The position numbers were made by a program, and so were the translations under genes. 64,000 bases of DNA from Planotetraspora mira (lineage in GTDB: Bacteria > Actinomycetota > Actinomycetes > Streptosporangiales > Streptosporangiaceae). Below the pieces are notes generated by a model. It was not told where the DNA came from and ran no database searches. It saw nothing but the letters and a program-made list of their open reading frames with translations. The stretch is taken from positions 1 through 64,000 of the forward strand of contig NZ_BOOO01000049.1 of assembly GCF_016863275.1 (NCBI RefSeq), read 5' to 3'. This document shows positions 51,940 to 61,120 of this stretch, piece after piece. Position 1 is the first letter of the stretch; the number at the start of each line of letters is the position of its first letter.

Positions 51940-52770
51940 TCAGGCTGGCGAGGTCCCCTGTGCGAGCTGTGCGAGGTGGTCCCACTCCTCCCAGAGGGCA
52001 ATCCGGCGGGCGTACTCCGGGCGGATGAGTGGAAGCCCGTTCGCGCCGAACAGAGTCCTCAGCGGAGGATTGGGGTCATCGGCGAGGGTAAGCATTGCTC
52101 GCCCAGCCGCCGCAGGGTCTCCTGGGGCGATTCCCGTGCCCTCGAACCCGGCCATCACCAGCGCGCGTGCGTGGTCGTATTCGGGCATCGGTGGCGCCAT
52201 GTTCCCGAGCTCGCTCGGGAACATGAGCGGCTCAACGAGCGTGACATGCACGCCATACTCCGCGACCTCCGCCGCTAACGCTTGGCTCAACGCCTCCAGC
52301 GCCCACTTAGTCGCGTGGTACGTCCCCATAGTTGGAAGCGCCACGACCCCGCCCATTGAGGAGATCTGGATGATCCGACCGCTGCGACGCTTCCGCATGT
52401 GCGGGACGACTGCCTGCGACGTGTAGAGGGCGCCGAAGTAGTTGACCTCCATCTGCTCACGGGCCTGGGCGGCCGTGACTTCCTCTACCGCTCCCATCAC
52501 GGCCTGTCCCGCGTTGTTGACGAGGATGTCGATCCCGCCGAACCGCTCTTCGGCAGCCGCGACCGCCCGATGTACTGCGGCCTCGTCCGTGACGTCGAGC
52601 TCCAGGGGAAGGACCAGGTCGCCGTAGTTCTCAGCGAGTGAGTCCAGCGTGCCGGCGGAGCGGGCGGCCGCGGCAACACGATCGCCGCGAGAGAGCGCGG
52701 CTTCCGCCCACTGGGCTCCCAAGCCTCGCGATGCTCCGGTGATGAACCAGGTCTTGGGTGTGTTCGACAT
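51940..52770 (-). CDS. Short-chain dehydrogenase/reductase
   Basis: 276 residues. It has the classical SDR pattern: TWFITGASRGLGAQWAEAAL (TGxxxGxG), NNAGQAV (NNAG), ISSMGGVV and YHATKWALEAL (YxxxK). NADP-dependent oxidation or reduction of a small carbonyl is expected. It lies 39 bases downstream of the aldo/keto reductase on the same strand; together they form a reductase operon with a divergent TetR gene. Confidence 0.9.
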   Translation of the reverse strand: MSNTPKTWFITGASRGLGAQWAEAALSRGDRVAAAARSAGTLDSLAENYGDLVLPLELDVTDEAAVHRAVAAAEERFGGIDILVNNAGQAVMGAVEEVTAAQAREQMEVNYFGALYTSQAVVPHMRKRRSGRIIQISSMGGVVALPTMGTYHATKWALEALSQALAAEVAEYGVHVTLVEPLMFPSELGNMAPPMPEYDHARALVMAGFEGTGIAPGDPAAAGRAMLTLADDPNPPLRTLFGANGLPLIRPEYARRIALWEEWDHLAQLAQGTSPA

Positions 52771-52809
52771 ATCAGTGATCTCCTTCGTGGCTTTCGTTGT
52801 CTGTGAGAG

Positions 52810-53796
52810 TCAGGCTGGACGCGCTGACGGCCAGGCCAAGCGCGCGGTCTCGCTCGCTTCGTCGATCGCTCTGAGTAGCTCGGGAGGCAGTGGCGCGTCC
52901 TGCACCGCATCGAGGTTCTGGGCGAGGTGTTCGGGGCGGGATGCGCCGAGGATGATCCCGTCGCCGTGTACGACGTCGAGGTGCGAGTGATGCACGAGCC
53001 AGCGCAGGGCCGCATCGGTCGGCGAGATCCCAGACGATTCGCAACTGGCCTTGAATGTGCGCATCGCCTGCAGGTACGGCTCGTTCCAGTAACGACGGCG
53101 GTACTGCGCGCCTTGGGCATGACTTCCGTCGAACCGCGATCCGGAGTCCACGGCGGCTTCGTCGCCGAAGGACGCAGCGAAGGCCCCGCCCGCAAGCGGG
53201 TTGTAGGCATGGAAACGAAGCCCGTGCCGCCGAAGGACCGGCAGCAGTTCGGTCTCCGCCGCACGGGTCGCGGCGTTGTAGAGACCCTGGTAGACCGTGG
53301 GGCGGAGCCAGCCGTTGTCCTTGACGATGGCAATCGTCTCCTCGACGTCGTCAGCGGCGACGTTGCTCAGTCCGAACTCGGCGATGGCGCCTTCGTCATG
53401 AAGCTCATGAACGGTGCGCAGCGTGTTCTCCCATGGCGTGTCCTGTGCGCGCACATTGAGGTAGAGCAGGTCGGCGCGCTCTGCCCGAAGCCGGTCAAGG
53501 CTCGCCCGCAGGGAGGCGCGGAGCACGTCCGGCTCGTGTCCTCGTTCGGTGGCGAGGGGGTCGTATCTGACGGCGATCTCAAACGTATCGGGGGCATGCA
53601 GATCGCCGAGCATCTGCTCGCAGGATCCGTCGCCGTACACGTAGCAGGTGTCGACCTCGCGGTAGGCGCGATCATGGAACAGATCGAGCATCGAGCGAGC
53701 TGTGGACGCATCGCGAACACGCGCGCCGCGCCCGTGATAGCCGAGCGTCATGGTGCCGAAGATGATCCGTTCAACAGGCACGGCGATCCTCCTCAT
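52810..53796 (-). CDS. Aldo/keto reductase (AKR7-like)
   Basis: 328 residues from ATG 53796 (four codons after a TTG-opened frame). The TIM-barrel landmarks are IIFGTMTLGYHGRG, REVDTCYVYGDGSCEQMLGD with catalytic Asp and Tyr, FGLSNVAADDVEE, FHAYNPLAGGAF and the C-terminal GASRPEHLAQNL cofactor block. The pattern is closest to aflatoxin-aldehyde-reductase-type AKR7 enzymes. First gene of the AKR-SDR operon, with two palindromes just upstream. Confidence 0.88.
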   Translation of the reverse strand: MRRIAVPVERIIFGTMTLGYHGRGARVRDASTARSMLDLFHDRAYREVDTCYVYGDGSCEQMLGDLHAPDTFEIAVRYDPLATERGHEPDVLRASLRASLDRLRAERADLLYLNVRAQDTPWENTLRTVHELHDEGAIAEFGLSNVAADDVEETIAIVKDNGWLRPTVYQGLYNAATRAAETELLPVLRRHGLRFHAYNPLAGGAFAASFGDEAAVDSGSRFDGSHAQGAQYRRRYWNEPYLQAMRTFKASCESSGISPTDAALRWLVHHSHLDVVHGDGIILGASRPEHLAQNLDAVQDAPLPPELLRAIDEASETARLAWPSARPA

Positions 53797-53823
53797 CTTT
53801 TGAAGCAAAGCGAACGTCTGTAC

Positions 53824-53839
53824 CGGAGATGTATCTCCG
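53824..53839. promoter_or_regulatory. TetR operator 1 (perfect)
   Basis: CGGAGATGTATCTCCG, perfect 7-bp arms around GT, in the 112-base region between the AKR and TetR genes. Confidence 0.68.
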
Positions 53840-53859
53840 TTACGTGGAAGCTAGCATAG

Positions 53860-53875
53860 CGGAGACCAATCTCCG
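53860..53875. promoter_or_regulatory. TetR operator 2
   Basis: CGGAGACCAATCTCCG, the same palindrome with one mismatch, exactly 36 bases from the first. Two sites in phase suggest two repressor dimers, one over each divergent promoter. Confidence 0.68.
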
Positions 53876-53908
53876 ATTCCGGTCTGATGCTGTGAGGTGA
53901 GGAGCCGC

Positions 53909-54571
53909 ATGGAAGAGAACGCGACGAACCAGTCGGCTGATCAGCGGGCACGGCGCAAGGACGCGACGCGGAACCGTGCGGCATTGATCGCGGCCGGCGC
54001 CGAGCTGTTCGACGCGGCTGGCATGATGCCGACGCTGGACGATGTGGCGCGACGAGCCGGCGTGGGCGTGGGGACCGCCTATCGTCACTTCCCCAACAAG
54101 TACGTTCTGGCGCAGGCAGTGCTGGCCGAGACGATGGAAGCGATGCTTGACGCCGCGGAGAGGGCGGCGACGATGGAGGATGCGGCCGCTGGACTCACGG
54201 CCTTCTTCGAGGCTGTGCTCGAGCCTCAGGCGAGCAAGCGCGCTCTTGGGGAACTTCTGAGGAGCACGCAAACCTCAGAGCCCGACGCCAACGATGTGCA
54301 GAGCCGAGTCGAACGCTGTATCGAGCTGCTTTTGCAGCGTGGTCGCGAGCAGCGGGTGATCCGCGCCGATCTTGCAGCGACAGACATCGGCGTGCTGATG
54401 TCTGTGATGACCCACCTGATCGAGACCTTTGGCGAGGCCGACCCGCAACTGTGGCGCCGCTTCGTGCCGATCCTGCTCGACGGGCTGCGGGCGGATGCGC
54501 CGAGTCCGCTCCCCGGTGAGGCGCTCAGCCGGGAGCAGTTCCTGACCCGGCTTCTTGGAGCCAAGGGCTGA
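53909..54571 (+). CDS. TetR family repressor
   Basis: 220 residues from ATG 53909 (gaggtgaggagccgcATG). The helix-turn-helix (about 20-68) reads LIAAGAELFDAAGMMPTLDD, VARRAGVGVGTAYRHFPNKY. The C-terminal SBP-type TetR domain begins near residue 85. It is divergent from the AKR-SDR operon, with twin 16-bp palindromes in between, so it is the evident repressor of that operon. Confidence 0.9.
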   Translation: MEENATNQSADQRARRKDATRNRAALIAAGAELFDAAGMMPTLDDVARRAGVGVGTAYRHFPNKYVLAQAVLAETMEAMLDAAERAATMEDAAAGLTAFFEAVLEPQASKRALGELLRSTQTSEPDANDVQSRVERCIELLLQRGREQRVIRADLAATDIGVLMSVMTHLIETFGEADPQLWRRFVPILLDGLRADAPSPLPGEALSREQFLTRLLGAKG

Positions 54572-54675
54572 CCTACGCCTGCTTTACGCCCAGAGCTGTG
54601 TCGTTCTGAAGCTCCCCCGTAGTGCGGACACCTACGGTGCAACCCTGCCGAGGGCGCTCAGTGGATGAGTGCCAG

Positions 54676-55197
54676 TCACGACCTGCCGACATCGGACGAG
54701 TGGAGGTCTTTTCTGTGACTTTCCGGTGAGTCCTCAGCTGTTTCCAGCTTCCGCCAGATCCGCGCCAGCGCGGCAATGTCGTCCGCATCGAGGACATCGA
54801 CGAAGAACTGCTTAATTGATTCTTCGAAGGTCCGCGCCACGATCTGGATGTAGCGGCGCCCCTCCTCGGTCAGGCTGATCAAAGAAATCCGGCCATCAGC
54901 TTGGTTAGCACCGCGTACGAGGTGGCCAGCGTCGATCAGATCCTGCACGAGCCGGGACGCCCGGGTAGGACTGACGGTCACCAGCTCACTCGCCAGGGAG
55001 CGGACAGGCTGGGGTTCGAGGTCCTTGAGGCGGCAGAGGATCTCGAAAGCGCTGAACGAGAGCCGGTGGCGTTCCATCAGTACGGCCTCGATCCGTGACC
55101 GCATGGCCGCCTGGGCGTAGATCAGCCCGAACCAGCCGTCCTGTTCCGGCTGGGAGATGACCGCGGACGTTGTTCGGGGCGCCTTCACGAAATCCAC
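54676..55197 (-). CDS. MarR family regulator
   Basis: 173 residues, GTG start. It has the MarR winged helix: SFSAFEILCRLKDLEPQPVR, SLASELVTVSPTRASRLVQD and LVRGANQADGRISLISLTEE. It is divergent from the broken SDR gene at 55362, which would have been its likely target. No strong palindrome is evident in the 160-base gap. Confidence 0.88.
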   Translation of the reverse strand: MDFVKAPRTTSAVISQPEQDGWFGLIYAQAAMRSRIEAVLMERHRLSFSAFEILCRLKDLEPQPVRSLASELVTVSPTRASRLVQDLIDAGHLVRGANQADGRISLISLTEEGRRYIQIVARTFEESIKQFFVDVLDADDIAALARIWRKLETAEDSPESHRKDLHSSDVGRS

Positions 55198-55361
55198 ACT
55201 ACCAGCGTCTACATGCCCCCAAGTTTAGGTGCCTGCGCACGCATCAGATAGTGTGCCGATGCAACCCAGCTAGGAGCACGAGTGCTCGCCCGGCAACCAC
55301 GTGACGCAGGTACATCGCCCGCGCCGGACGGCCAGCCGGCCCCGTAAAGAAGGAGAAGTGC

Positions 55362-55962
55362 ATGTCAGGCAAGCTCGACGGGAAGGTCGCGCTCATCACA
55401 GGCGGCTCATCGGGAATGGCGCTGGCCACCGCGGAGCTGTTCGTGGAGGAAGGCGCCCTGGTCTACATCACCGGCCGGCGCCAGCAGCCCCTCGACGACG
55501 CGGCGAGCCGTCTCGGCCCGCGACTGCGAGGAATCAGTGCCGATGCGGCCAGCCTGGAAGACATCGAGACCCTGTTCGCCACCATCACGGCCGAAGCAGG
55601 GAAGCTGGACATCCTCTACGCCAGCGCAGGGGTCGGCAAACTCCACGAACCCCTGCACGAGATCACGTCGGCCAGTCTACGCGGCCAGTAAGGCGGCGTT
55701 GCGCTCGTTCGCGCGGGTATGGAGCGCCGAACTGTCCGGCCGCGGCATCCGCGTCAACGTACTGCACCCCGGCCCGATCGACACACCGGCGCTGGGGCGA
55801 CTCGCCCCCGAGGCGCGCGACTATCTCATGTCACTTACCACCATTGGCCGACTTGGGCAGCCCCGAGAGGTGGCGAAGGCCGCCCTCTTCCTGGCCTCCG
55901 CCGACGCCGGCTTCGTCAGCTGCACCGAACTGTTCGTCTCCGGGGGCATGGGCCAGTCCTAG
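55362..55962 (+). pseudogene. SDR gene with internal deletion and frameshift
   Basis: The 5' part (frame 1) is a normal SDR start: MSGKLDGKVALITGGSSGMA and on to LDILYASAGVGKLHEPLHEI. The 3' part (frame 2) resumes at VYAASKAALRSFARVWSAEL and runs to LFVSGGMGQS-stop. About 45 residues between, including the catalytic Ser strand, are missing, and the frame changes at the junction near 55676. The enzyme cannot be made whole. Confidence 0.78.
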
Positions 55963-56186
55963 GCGTGTTCGACGTTCGAATCATTAGGCCGGTTTGAGGC
56001 TTCGGATCCACAAGATGGCCGCGTCGCTGAAAGCCAGGGCGCACCGGCGGCCCCGCCCGTCAGCGGATGCCATCGATCAGCTGCCGCTCGCTGAACAACG
56101 ACGGCCGCCGCTGCCGGAGACCCGCTCACGCGGCTGCGGCCGCGGGCGACCCCGGAACAACTCTCACCAAAACATGGAGGATCACA

Positions 56187-57125
56187 GTGCTCAGCATCGA
56201 CAACGAACTTCTCGAGGTGGTCGGCGCGATCGCAGCCGCCACCCCGCAGACGCCGCCGGCCATCGGAGACTGGCAGACGCGGCGGGCGACCATCGATTCC
56301 GTCTATGGCGCGCTGGCCGCCGCCGCAGCACGGGACGACCGCATCGAAGCGGCCGACTTCACTGTGCCGTCATCCGACGGGCACGCCGTCCCGCTGCGCA
56401 TGTACAAGCCGACACATGCGCCGAATGCCCTTGTCGTCTACGTGCACGGCGGTGGCCTCATCGCGGGAAGCCTCGACGGATACGACCACGTCTGCCGCCG
56501 ATACGCATCAGAGGCCGGGGTGGCGTTGATCGCAGTCGACTACCGTCTCGCGCCCGAATCACCGTTCCCGGGAGCCGTCGACGACTGCGTCGCAGCGGTC
56601 GAGTGGGCGATCAGGCATGCTGCGGAACATGCGCCCGGAGCGCGCGTCGCAATCATGGGTGACTCCGCCGGGGGCGGCCTTGCGGCCGCAACGGCGCTGG
56701 TATGCCGCGACCGTCAGATCGGCCCTTTGGCCGCGCAAATCCTCGTGTACCCGATGCTCGACGACCGCACGGCGATCGCCGACTCAGCTATTGAGCCGTT
56801 CCTCGCCTGGTCGGTCGCCGACAACATCACCGGCTGGCAGGCATATCTCGGCGAGAGGTACGGCACGGACGAGGTGCCTGCTTCGGCTTCGGTCGCTCGT
56901 GCGGACTCGCTCCATGACATGCCGTCGGCCTACCTCGAGGTTGGGCAGTTGGATCTCTTCTGCGCAGAGACCGTGACCTACGCCGAGCGGCTCATGGAAC
57001 ACGGCGTGGCCGTACATCTGTCAGTCCGTCCCGGCGCGATCCACGGCTTCGACCAGTTCGCGCCCGGCTCCGGGCTGGCACGACATGCGTTCGCCGATCG
57101 TGTCGCCTTCCTGCAGAGCTTGTGA
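56187..57125 (+). CDS. HSL-family esterase
   Basis: 312 residues from GTG 56187 (ggagg eight bases upstream). The oxyanion motif is VHGGGLIAGS, YRLAPESPFPGAVDD is present, the elbow is MGDSAGGG, the acid is in VGQLDLFCAE and the His in GAIHGFDQF. A complete active site for short-chain acyl ester hydrolysis. It lies 100 bases before an SDR gene on the same strand, a pairing frequent in actinomycete catabolic modules. Confidence 0.9.
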   Translation: MLSIDNELLEVVGAIAAATPQTPPAIGDWQTRRATIDSVYGALAAAAARDDRIEAADFTVPSSDGHAVPLRMYKPTHAPNALVVYVHGGGLIAGSLDGYDHVCRRYASEAGVALIAVDYRLAPESPFPGAVDDCVAAVEWAIRHAAEHAPGARVAIMGDSAGGGLAAATALVCRDRQIGPLAAQILVYPMLDDRTAIADSAIEPFLAWSVADNITGWQAYLGERYGTDEVPASASVARADSLHDMPSAYLEVGQLDLFCAETVTYAERLMEHGVAVHLSVRPGAIHGFDQFAPGSGLARHAFADRVAFLQSL

Positions 57126-57225
57126 TCGGAGCTGGCGACGCGGCCCCACCCCCTGCACACAACCGCGTCAACTCAGCCGAACCCCATCCGCCCCGCCTGA
57201 ACTCATTCATCTGAGGAGATACCCG

Positions 57226-57972
57226 ATGGAGACCAAGACTGCCCTCATTACCGGCTCGACAAGTGGAATCGGTCGTGCCACTGCCCTCAAGCTCGCCCGT
57301 GACGGCGTCCGCGTCGTGGTTTCCGGCCGCGACGCTGACCGAGGCATGGAAGTTGTGAAGCGGATCCGCGCCGAAGGAGGAGGGGCCGAGTTCGTCGGTG
57401 CCGAGCTACGTGATGCCCAGTCCGCGGCGGAACTCGCGGCCAAGGCGACCAAGGTCGCCGAGTCTGCTGGTGGCGTCCTAAACATTCTGGTGAACAACGC
57501 GGCGATCGGATCCGGTGGGCCTACGGCGGGCACCGAGGAGTCGACTTTCGATGCGGTGCTGGCCACTAACCTGAAGGTCCCGTTCTATTTGGTCGCGAAC
57601 ATCGCACCGGCGATGGCGGCACGTGGCGGGGGCGCGATCGTCAATGTGTCCACGCTCGCCGCCGAAGTCGCGCTTCCGGGGCTGTCGGTGTACGGAGCGA
57701 GCAAGGCGGCCTTGGACCTGCTGACCAAGAGCTGGGCAGCTGAGTTCGGTCCCGCCGGGGTGCGCGTGAACTCCGTGAGCCCCGGCCCAACCCGTACCCC
57801 GGGATCCGAGGCCTTGGGGGAGGCGCTGGAGCAGCTCGCGGCGCAGGCCCCGCTGGGATTCGTTGCGGATCCGGAAGACATCGCCGCGGCCATCGCGTTC
57901 CTCATCAGCGATCAGGCCCGCTTCATTACCGGTGCCGTGCTCGATGTGAACGGTGGCCGTACGGTCGTATGA
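57226..57972 (+). CDS. Short-chain dehydrogenase/reductase
   Basis: 248 residues from ATG 57226 (ctgaggag upstream). TALITGSTSGIGRATALKLA gives TGxxxGIG, LVNNAAIGSG the NNA motif, IVNVSTLAAEVALPGLSVYG the Ser and Tyr, and ASKAAL the Lys. FabG-like, 3-oxoacyl reductase shape, NADPH-preferring by the Arg in SGRDADRG. It probably works with the esterase upstream. A recombinase remnant begins 45 bases downstream. Confidence 0.9.
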   Translation: METKTALITGSTSGIGRATALKLARDGVRVVVSGRDADRGMEVVKRIRAEGGGAEFVGAELRDAQSAAELAAKATKVAESAGGVLNILVNNAAIGSGGPTAGTEESTFDAVLATNLKVPFYLVANIAPAMAARGGGAIVNVSTLAAEVALPGLSVYGASKAALDLLTKSWAAEFGPAGVRVNSVSPGPTRTPGSEALGEALEQLAAQAPLGFVADPEDIAAAIAFLISDQARFITGAVLDVNGGRTVV

Positions 57973-58017
57973 GAGTGGGACAGTTCGTCCCCGACGAGCA
58001 CCCTGTCCTCGACCACT

Positions 58018-58565
58018 GTCTGGCGCGTCATCCGCCGCGCCTGCGAGGAACTCGCGGCCACTCGACCCGAGTTCGAGAACGTGAAGTTCGCACCCCGCGA
58101 CTCCCGTCGACCCTTCGCCACCGAGCTGGTCAACAATGGTCTGCCGATCCACATCGGTGCCGCTCTGCTCGGGCACCTCGATATCCGGACCACCCGCGGC
58201 TACGTCGCCGTCTTCGAAGAAGACGTCATCACCCGCTACCAGCAGTTCCTCGCACAGCGCCGGTCCATGTGCCCGGTGGAGGAATACCGCGAACCCACCG
58301 CCGAGGAGTGGTCCGACTTCCGAGACCACTTCGACAAGCGGCGCGTTGAACTCGGCTCCTGCGGCCGCCCTACGGGACGCCCTGCGCCCACGAACTCGCC
58401 TGCATCCGCTGCCCGATGCTCAGCATCAACCGAAGATGCTGCCCCACCTCGACGAACTGGAGGAGGATCTCGTCGCCCGCCGCAAACGCGCAGTTGAAGA
58501 GGACTTGGGAGGTGAGATCGGCCTCACCCTCACCTTCCCGCGGAGCAAGCGTGAGCAGACCCGCC
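58018..58565 (+). pseudogene. Tyrosine recombinase, C-terminal remnant
   Basis: The frame reads VWRVIRRACEELAATRPEFE, then PRDSRRPFATELVNNGLPIH and GAALLGHLDIRTTRGYVAVF, which carries the LGH and catalytic Tyr boxes of tyrosine recombinases. A one-base deletion near 58370 moves the rest (PCAHELACIRCPMLSINPKM, LTLTFPRSKREQ) into the next frame. The N-terminal two-thirds and the first catalytic Arg are missing. The HxxR box reads RDSR, so its His is lost too. It is transposon-type integrase debris. Confidence 0.78.
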
Positions 58566-58830
58566 GGCCGATCATGATGGACACCCAGTCGTCGGCGAGG
58601 TGCTTGGCGCGGAACGGCAAGCCGAACGTCTCGGCCATGCGGATGAGCATCTCGGCGTTGGTGGCGCGTGCGGCGGACTGGTGCACGTAGCGGTCGCGCT
58701 CGAGCCGCTCCCAGATCTGCCAGCTTCGAAGCCGCGAGTGAACTTCGGGGTCGTCGCTGTCGAACGCGAGGCGCAGCCGGTGTTCGACCTCTCCGCCATG
58801 CTCGCCGATGTGGGGGGAGCCGACGGGCAC
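58566..58830 (-). pseudogene. 5' part of a gene cut by the recombinase remnant
   Basis: From GTG 58830, 30 bases after the SGNH hydrolase stop on the same strand, a well-formed frame reads HRLRLAFDSDDPEVHSRLRS, WQIWERLERDRYVHQSAARA and AEMLIRMAETFGLPFRAKHL. It then loses coding character where the recombinase fragment begins. It appears to be the first 85 or so residues of the next operon gene. Family not recognised. Confidence 0.5.
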
Positions 58831-58860
58831 GGTCTCCTCGTCGGCCGGGGCAGTGCGGGG

Positions 58861-60039
58861 TCAGCCGGTCTTGGTGGTGAAGGGGCCGTTGTTCGCGAAC
58901 ACGAGCTTGGCGAAGTTCTCGCCGATGCGGCGATGCCCTTCGGGGCTGGGGTGGATCGCGTCCGGCAGCGGGAACTTGGCGTGGTCGCTCTCGCCGTAGA
59001 GGTCGAGTCCGTCAAGGTAGTGGAGGTTCGGGTCCTCGGTGGCTCGCTGCTTGACGATGTTGGCGAGTACCTCACGGATGATCGTGAGCGTCAGCCGTCC
59101 GGCGGCGGTTTCGGCCGGATCGCCGGTGGCCTTGAACTGGAGGGTTCCGCTTTCGAGGTCCGGCATCAGGGGGCCGGGGGTGTTTTCGTGGGTCGGGCAC
59201 AGGATCGGCGACACAAGGAGCAGGGGTGTCGTCGGGTGGCCCTCGCGGATGGTGTCGAGGAAGCCGTGGATGGCGGGGGCGAAGGCGCGCAGGCGCATGG
59301 CGTCGCTGTTGACGACGTTGATGCCGAGCTTGACGCTGATCAGGTCGGCGGGGGTGTCGCGCATCGCACGCGCGGTGAACGGGTCCACCAGTGCGCTGCC
59401 GCCGAACCCGAGGTTGATCAGTTCCACGCCGCCCGCGGCCGCGGCCAGGGCGGGCCAGATGGTGCTCGGGAAGACGGCGTTCGAGCCGTGGCTGATGGAG
59501 CTGCCGTGGTGCAGCCACACTCTGCGTCCGTTGTCCGGGGCCGGCTCGACGGGGGCGTCGGTGTGCAGGGCGATCACCTCGGTGATCTCCGCGTGCGGAA
59601 GCCAGATCTCGATGTTCTTCTCGCCCTCGGGGAGGTCGGTGAAGTGGGCGGTGCCCGCCGGTCCCTCGGTGAACTCCGCGGTCTGGGTCTGCATGTCGGT
59701 GATCGTGCTGAGGTTTCCGCCGTCCACGGTGGCCTGGGCGGTGAGCCGGCCGTCGACCAGGAGGTCGTACACGCCGTCCGGCGGAGGCGGGAAGCCCAGG
59801 TAGACCCGCTTGGTGGGCAGCGTGTCCAGTTCGATGGTGGTGGCGCGGGTGCGGAAAGCCAGTCGGACGCCGGAGGGCTGGGCCTCGGCCACGGCCAGCC
59901 GGTCGTCGGGGATCTGGCGGCGCGCCCAGGCGGGCAGCCGGTGCGGCAGCAGACCGTGCGCGGTTTCTTCCACCTCGAGGTGCCCGCGCAGGAAGTCGGC
60001 GGTGATGGGGGTGGTGATCCAGTTGTGATCGGTGCTCAT
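58861..60039 (-). CDS. SGNH/GDSL hydrolase
   Basis: 392 residues from ATG 60039 (ggcttgaggcaATG). A beta-sandwich N-terminal part (about 60-170, VYLGFPPPPDGVYDLLVDG) precedes the SGNH fold. Block I is HHGSSISHGS with the nucleophile, block II is NLGFGGSA, block III is LGINVVNS, and block V is LPDAIHPSPEGH. Such two-domain SGNH proteins are carbohydrate or acyl esterases; no signal peptide is present. A TetR gene lies upstream on the same strand, and a truncated gene follows. Confidence 0.88.
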   Translation of the reverse strand: MSTDHNWITTPITADFLRGHLEVEETAHGLLPHRLPAWARRQIPDDRLAVAEAQPSGVRLAFRTRATTIELDTLPTKRVYLGFPPPPDGVYDLLVDGRLTAQATVDGGNLSTITDMQTQTAEFTEGPAGTAHFTDLPEGEKNIEIWLPHAEITEVIALHTDAPVEPAPDNGRRVWLHHGSSISHGSNAVFPSTIWPALAAAAGGVELINLGFGGSALVDPFTARAMRDTPADLISVKLGINVVNSDAMRLRAFAPAIHGFLDTIREGHPTTPLLLVSPILCPTHENTPGPLMPDLESGTLQFKATGDPAETAAGRLTLTIIREVLANIVKQRATEDPNLHYLDGLDLYGESDHAKFPLPDAIHPSPEGHRRIGENFAKLVFANNGPFTTKTG

Positions 60040-60118
60040 TGCCTCAAGCCTTTGGTTCTGGGTGGGTGGGGGAATCGGGTCAGTACGCGGGGACCGTTCG
60101 AAGGGTGCGTGCCGCTGG

Positions 60119-60694
60119 TCAGGGGGTGGCCCGGTTCCGCAATGCGGCGTCGAGGGAGTCCAGGGTCCACACCCAGGATTCCTGTGAGGCGACGTCCGTG
60201 TGGCTGAAGCCACCGGCTGCCTCCAGGTTGGCGTAACCGTGGAAGACGCTGCCGAGCATGCGGACCGCGTGCGTCTGGTCCGGCTCCGTGAGGTTGTAGC
60301 CGCGCAAAATCGCCCGTGTCATCTGCGCGTGCCGGACGCCGGCACTGGCTGCGGCCGTCCGCGGGTCGAGCCGGAACCGGGCTGCTTCGTACCGGCCGGG
60401 GTGCGCGCGGGCGTAGTCCCGGTAGGCGTTCGCGAAGGCCATCAGGGCGTCTTTGCCCGCACGTCCGGCCACGGCATGGGCGACCTGGTCGGCGAGTTCC
60501 TCCAGTGCAAGCAGCGCGATCCGGGTTTTGAGCTCCTGGGAGTTCTTCAGGTGCGAGTACAGGCTCGCAACCTTCACGTCGAAGCGCCGGGCGAGCGCCG
60601 ACAGAGTCACTTGGTCGAAACCGGCTTCATCGGCAAGTTCCGCACCGGCGAGCGTCAGCCGCTCCGGGCTCAGTCCTGCCCGAACCACAACCAT
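60119..60694 (-). CDS. TetR family regulator (WHG C-terminal domain)
   Basis: 191 residues from ATG 60694 (a GTG three bases earlier is possible). The helix-turn-helix is atypically close to the N-terminus: AELADEAGFDQVTLSALARR, FDVKVASLYSHLKNSQELKT. The C-terminal WHG-type domain includes HPGRYEAARF and MLGSVFHGYANLEAAGGFSH. It lies 79 bases before the SGNH hydrolase gene on the same strand, and a long inverted repeat lies just upstream, so it likely autoregulates and controls the hydrolase. Confidence 0.88.
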   Translation of the reverse strand: MVVVRAGLSPERLTLAGAELADEAGFDQVTLSALARRFDVKVASLYSHLKNSQELKTRIALLALEELADQVAHAVAGRAGKDALMAFANAYRDYARAHPGRYEAARFRLDPRTAAASAGVRHAQMTRAILRGYNLTEPDQTHAVRMLGSVFHGYANLEAAGGFSHTDVASQESWVWTLDSLDAALRNRATP

Positions 60695-60700
60695 CACCTA

Positions 60701-60758
60701 CTATCGATTTACCTACATGAAGTATGCGTCTACCTAAATCCTGTAGGCAAATCGATGG
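60701..60758. promoter_or_regulatory. Long inverted repeat before the TetR gene
   Basis: CTATCGATTTACCTAC (60701-60716) and GTAGGCAAATCGATGG (60743-60758) are inverted copies matching at 14 of 16 bases, separated by 26 bases that contain further CTAC/GTAG pieces. The left arm starts 6 bases before the TetR start codon. Probable double operator. Confidence 0.66.
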
Positions 60759-61120
60759 ACCGCTTCAGGGGAGAGCCGTGAAGCGGATCACGCGCGCCTG
60801 GCACCGCCGCACCTACCGGGAGACGGGAAAAAAACGGATATGCCCCCGGGCCCCCCGGCCCCGGGCCCCGCGGCGGGCAGCCCTGGGTCCTGGTCACCAC
60901 GCCGCCGCAGCCGCACGCGCGTTCAATCGCTCCTGAACGTTCTTCACGTCTGAAAACGGCCGACGCACCAAGCTGACATTGACCATCACTGTGCTGTCTC
61001 CAGTGACGCCCCGACAAGGAGCAAGCAAGAGAACCCCAATCTTTCGGGGTTGTAACTGAACTGCCTAAGACGCGTGCCCCAGAGTCGCTTCGACGCAAAA
61101 CGGGAGAGCGGAGCGGAGAG

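Noticed and set aside
58600-60207. 535-codon plus-strand frame antisense to the SGNH hydrolase
   Set aside because: Gly/Val-rich shadow; the minus strand carries all SGNH blocks.
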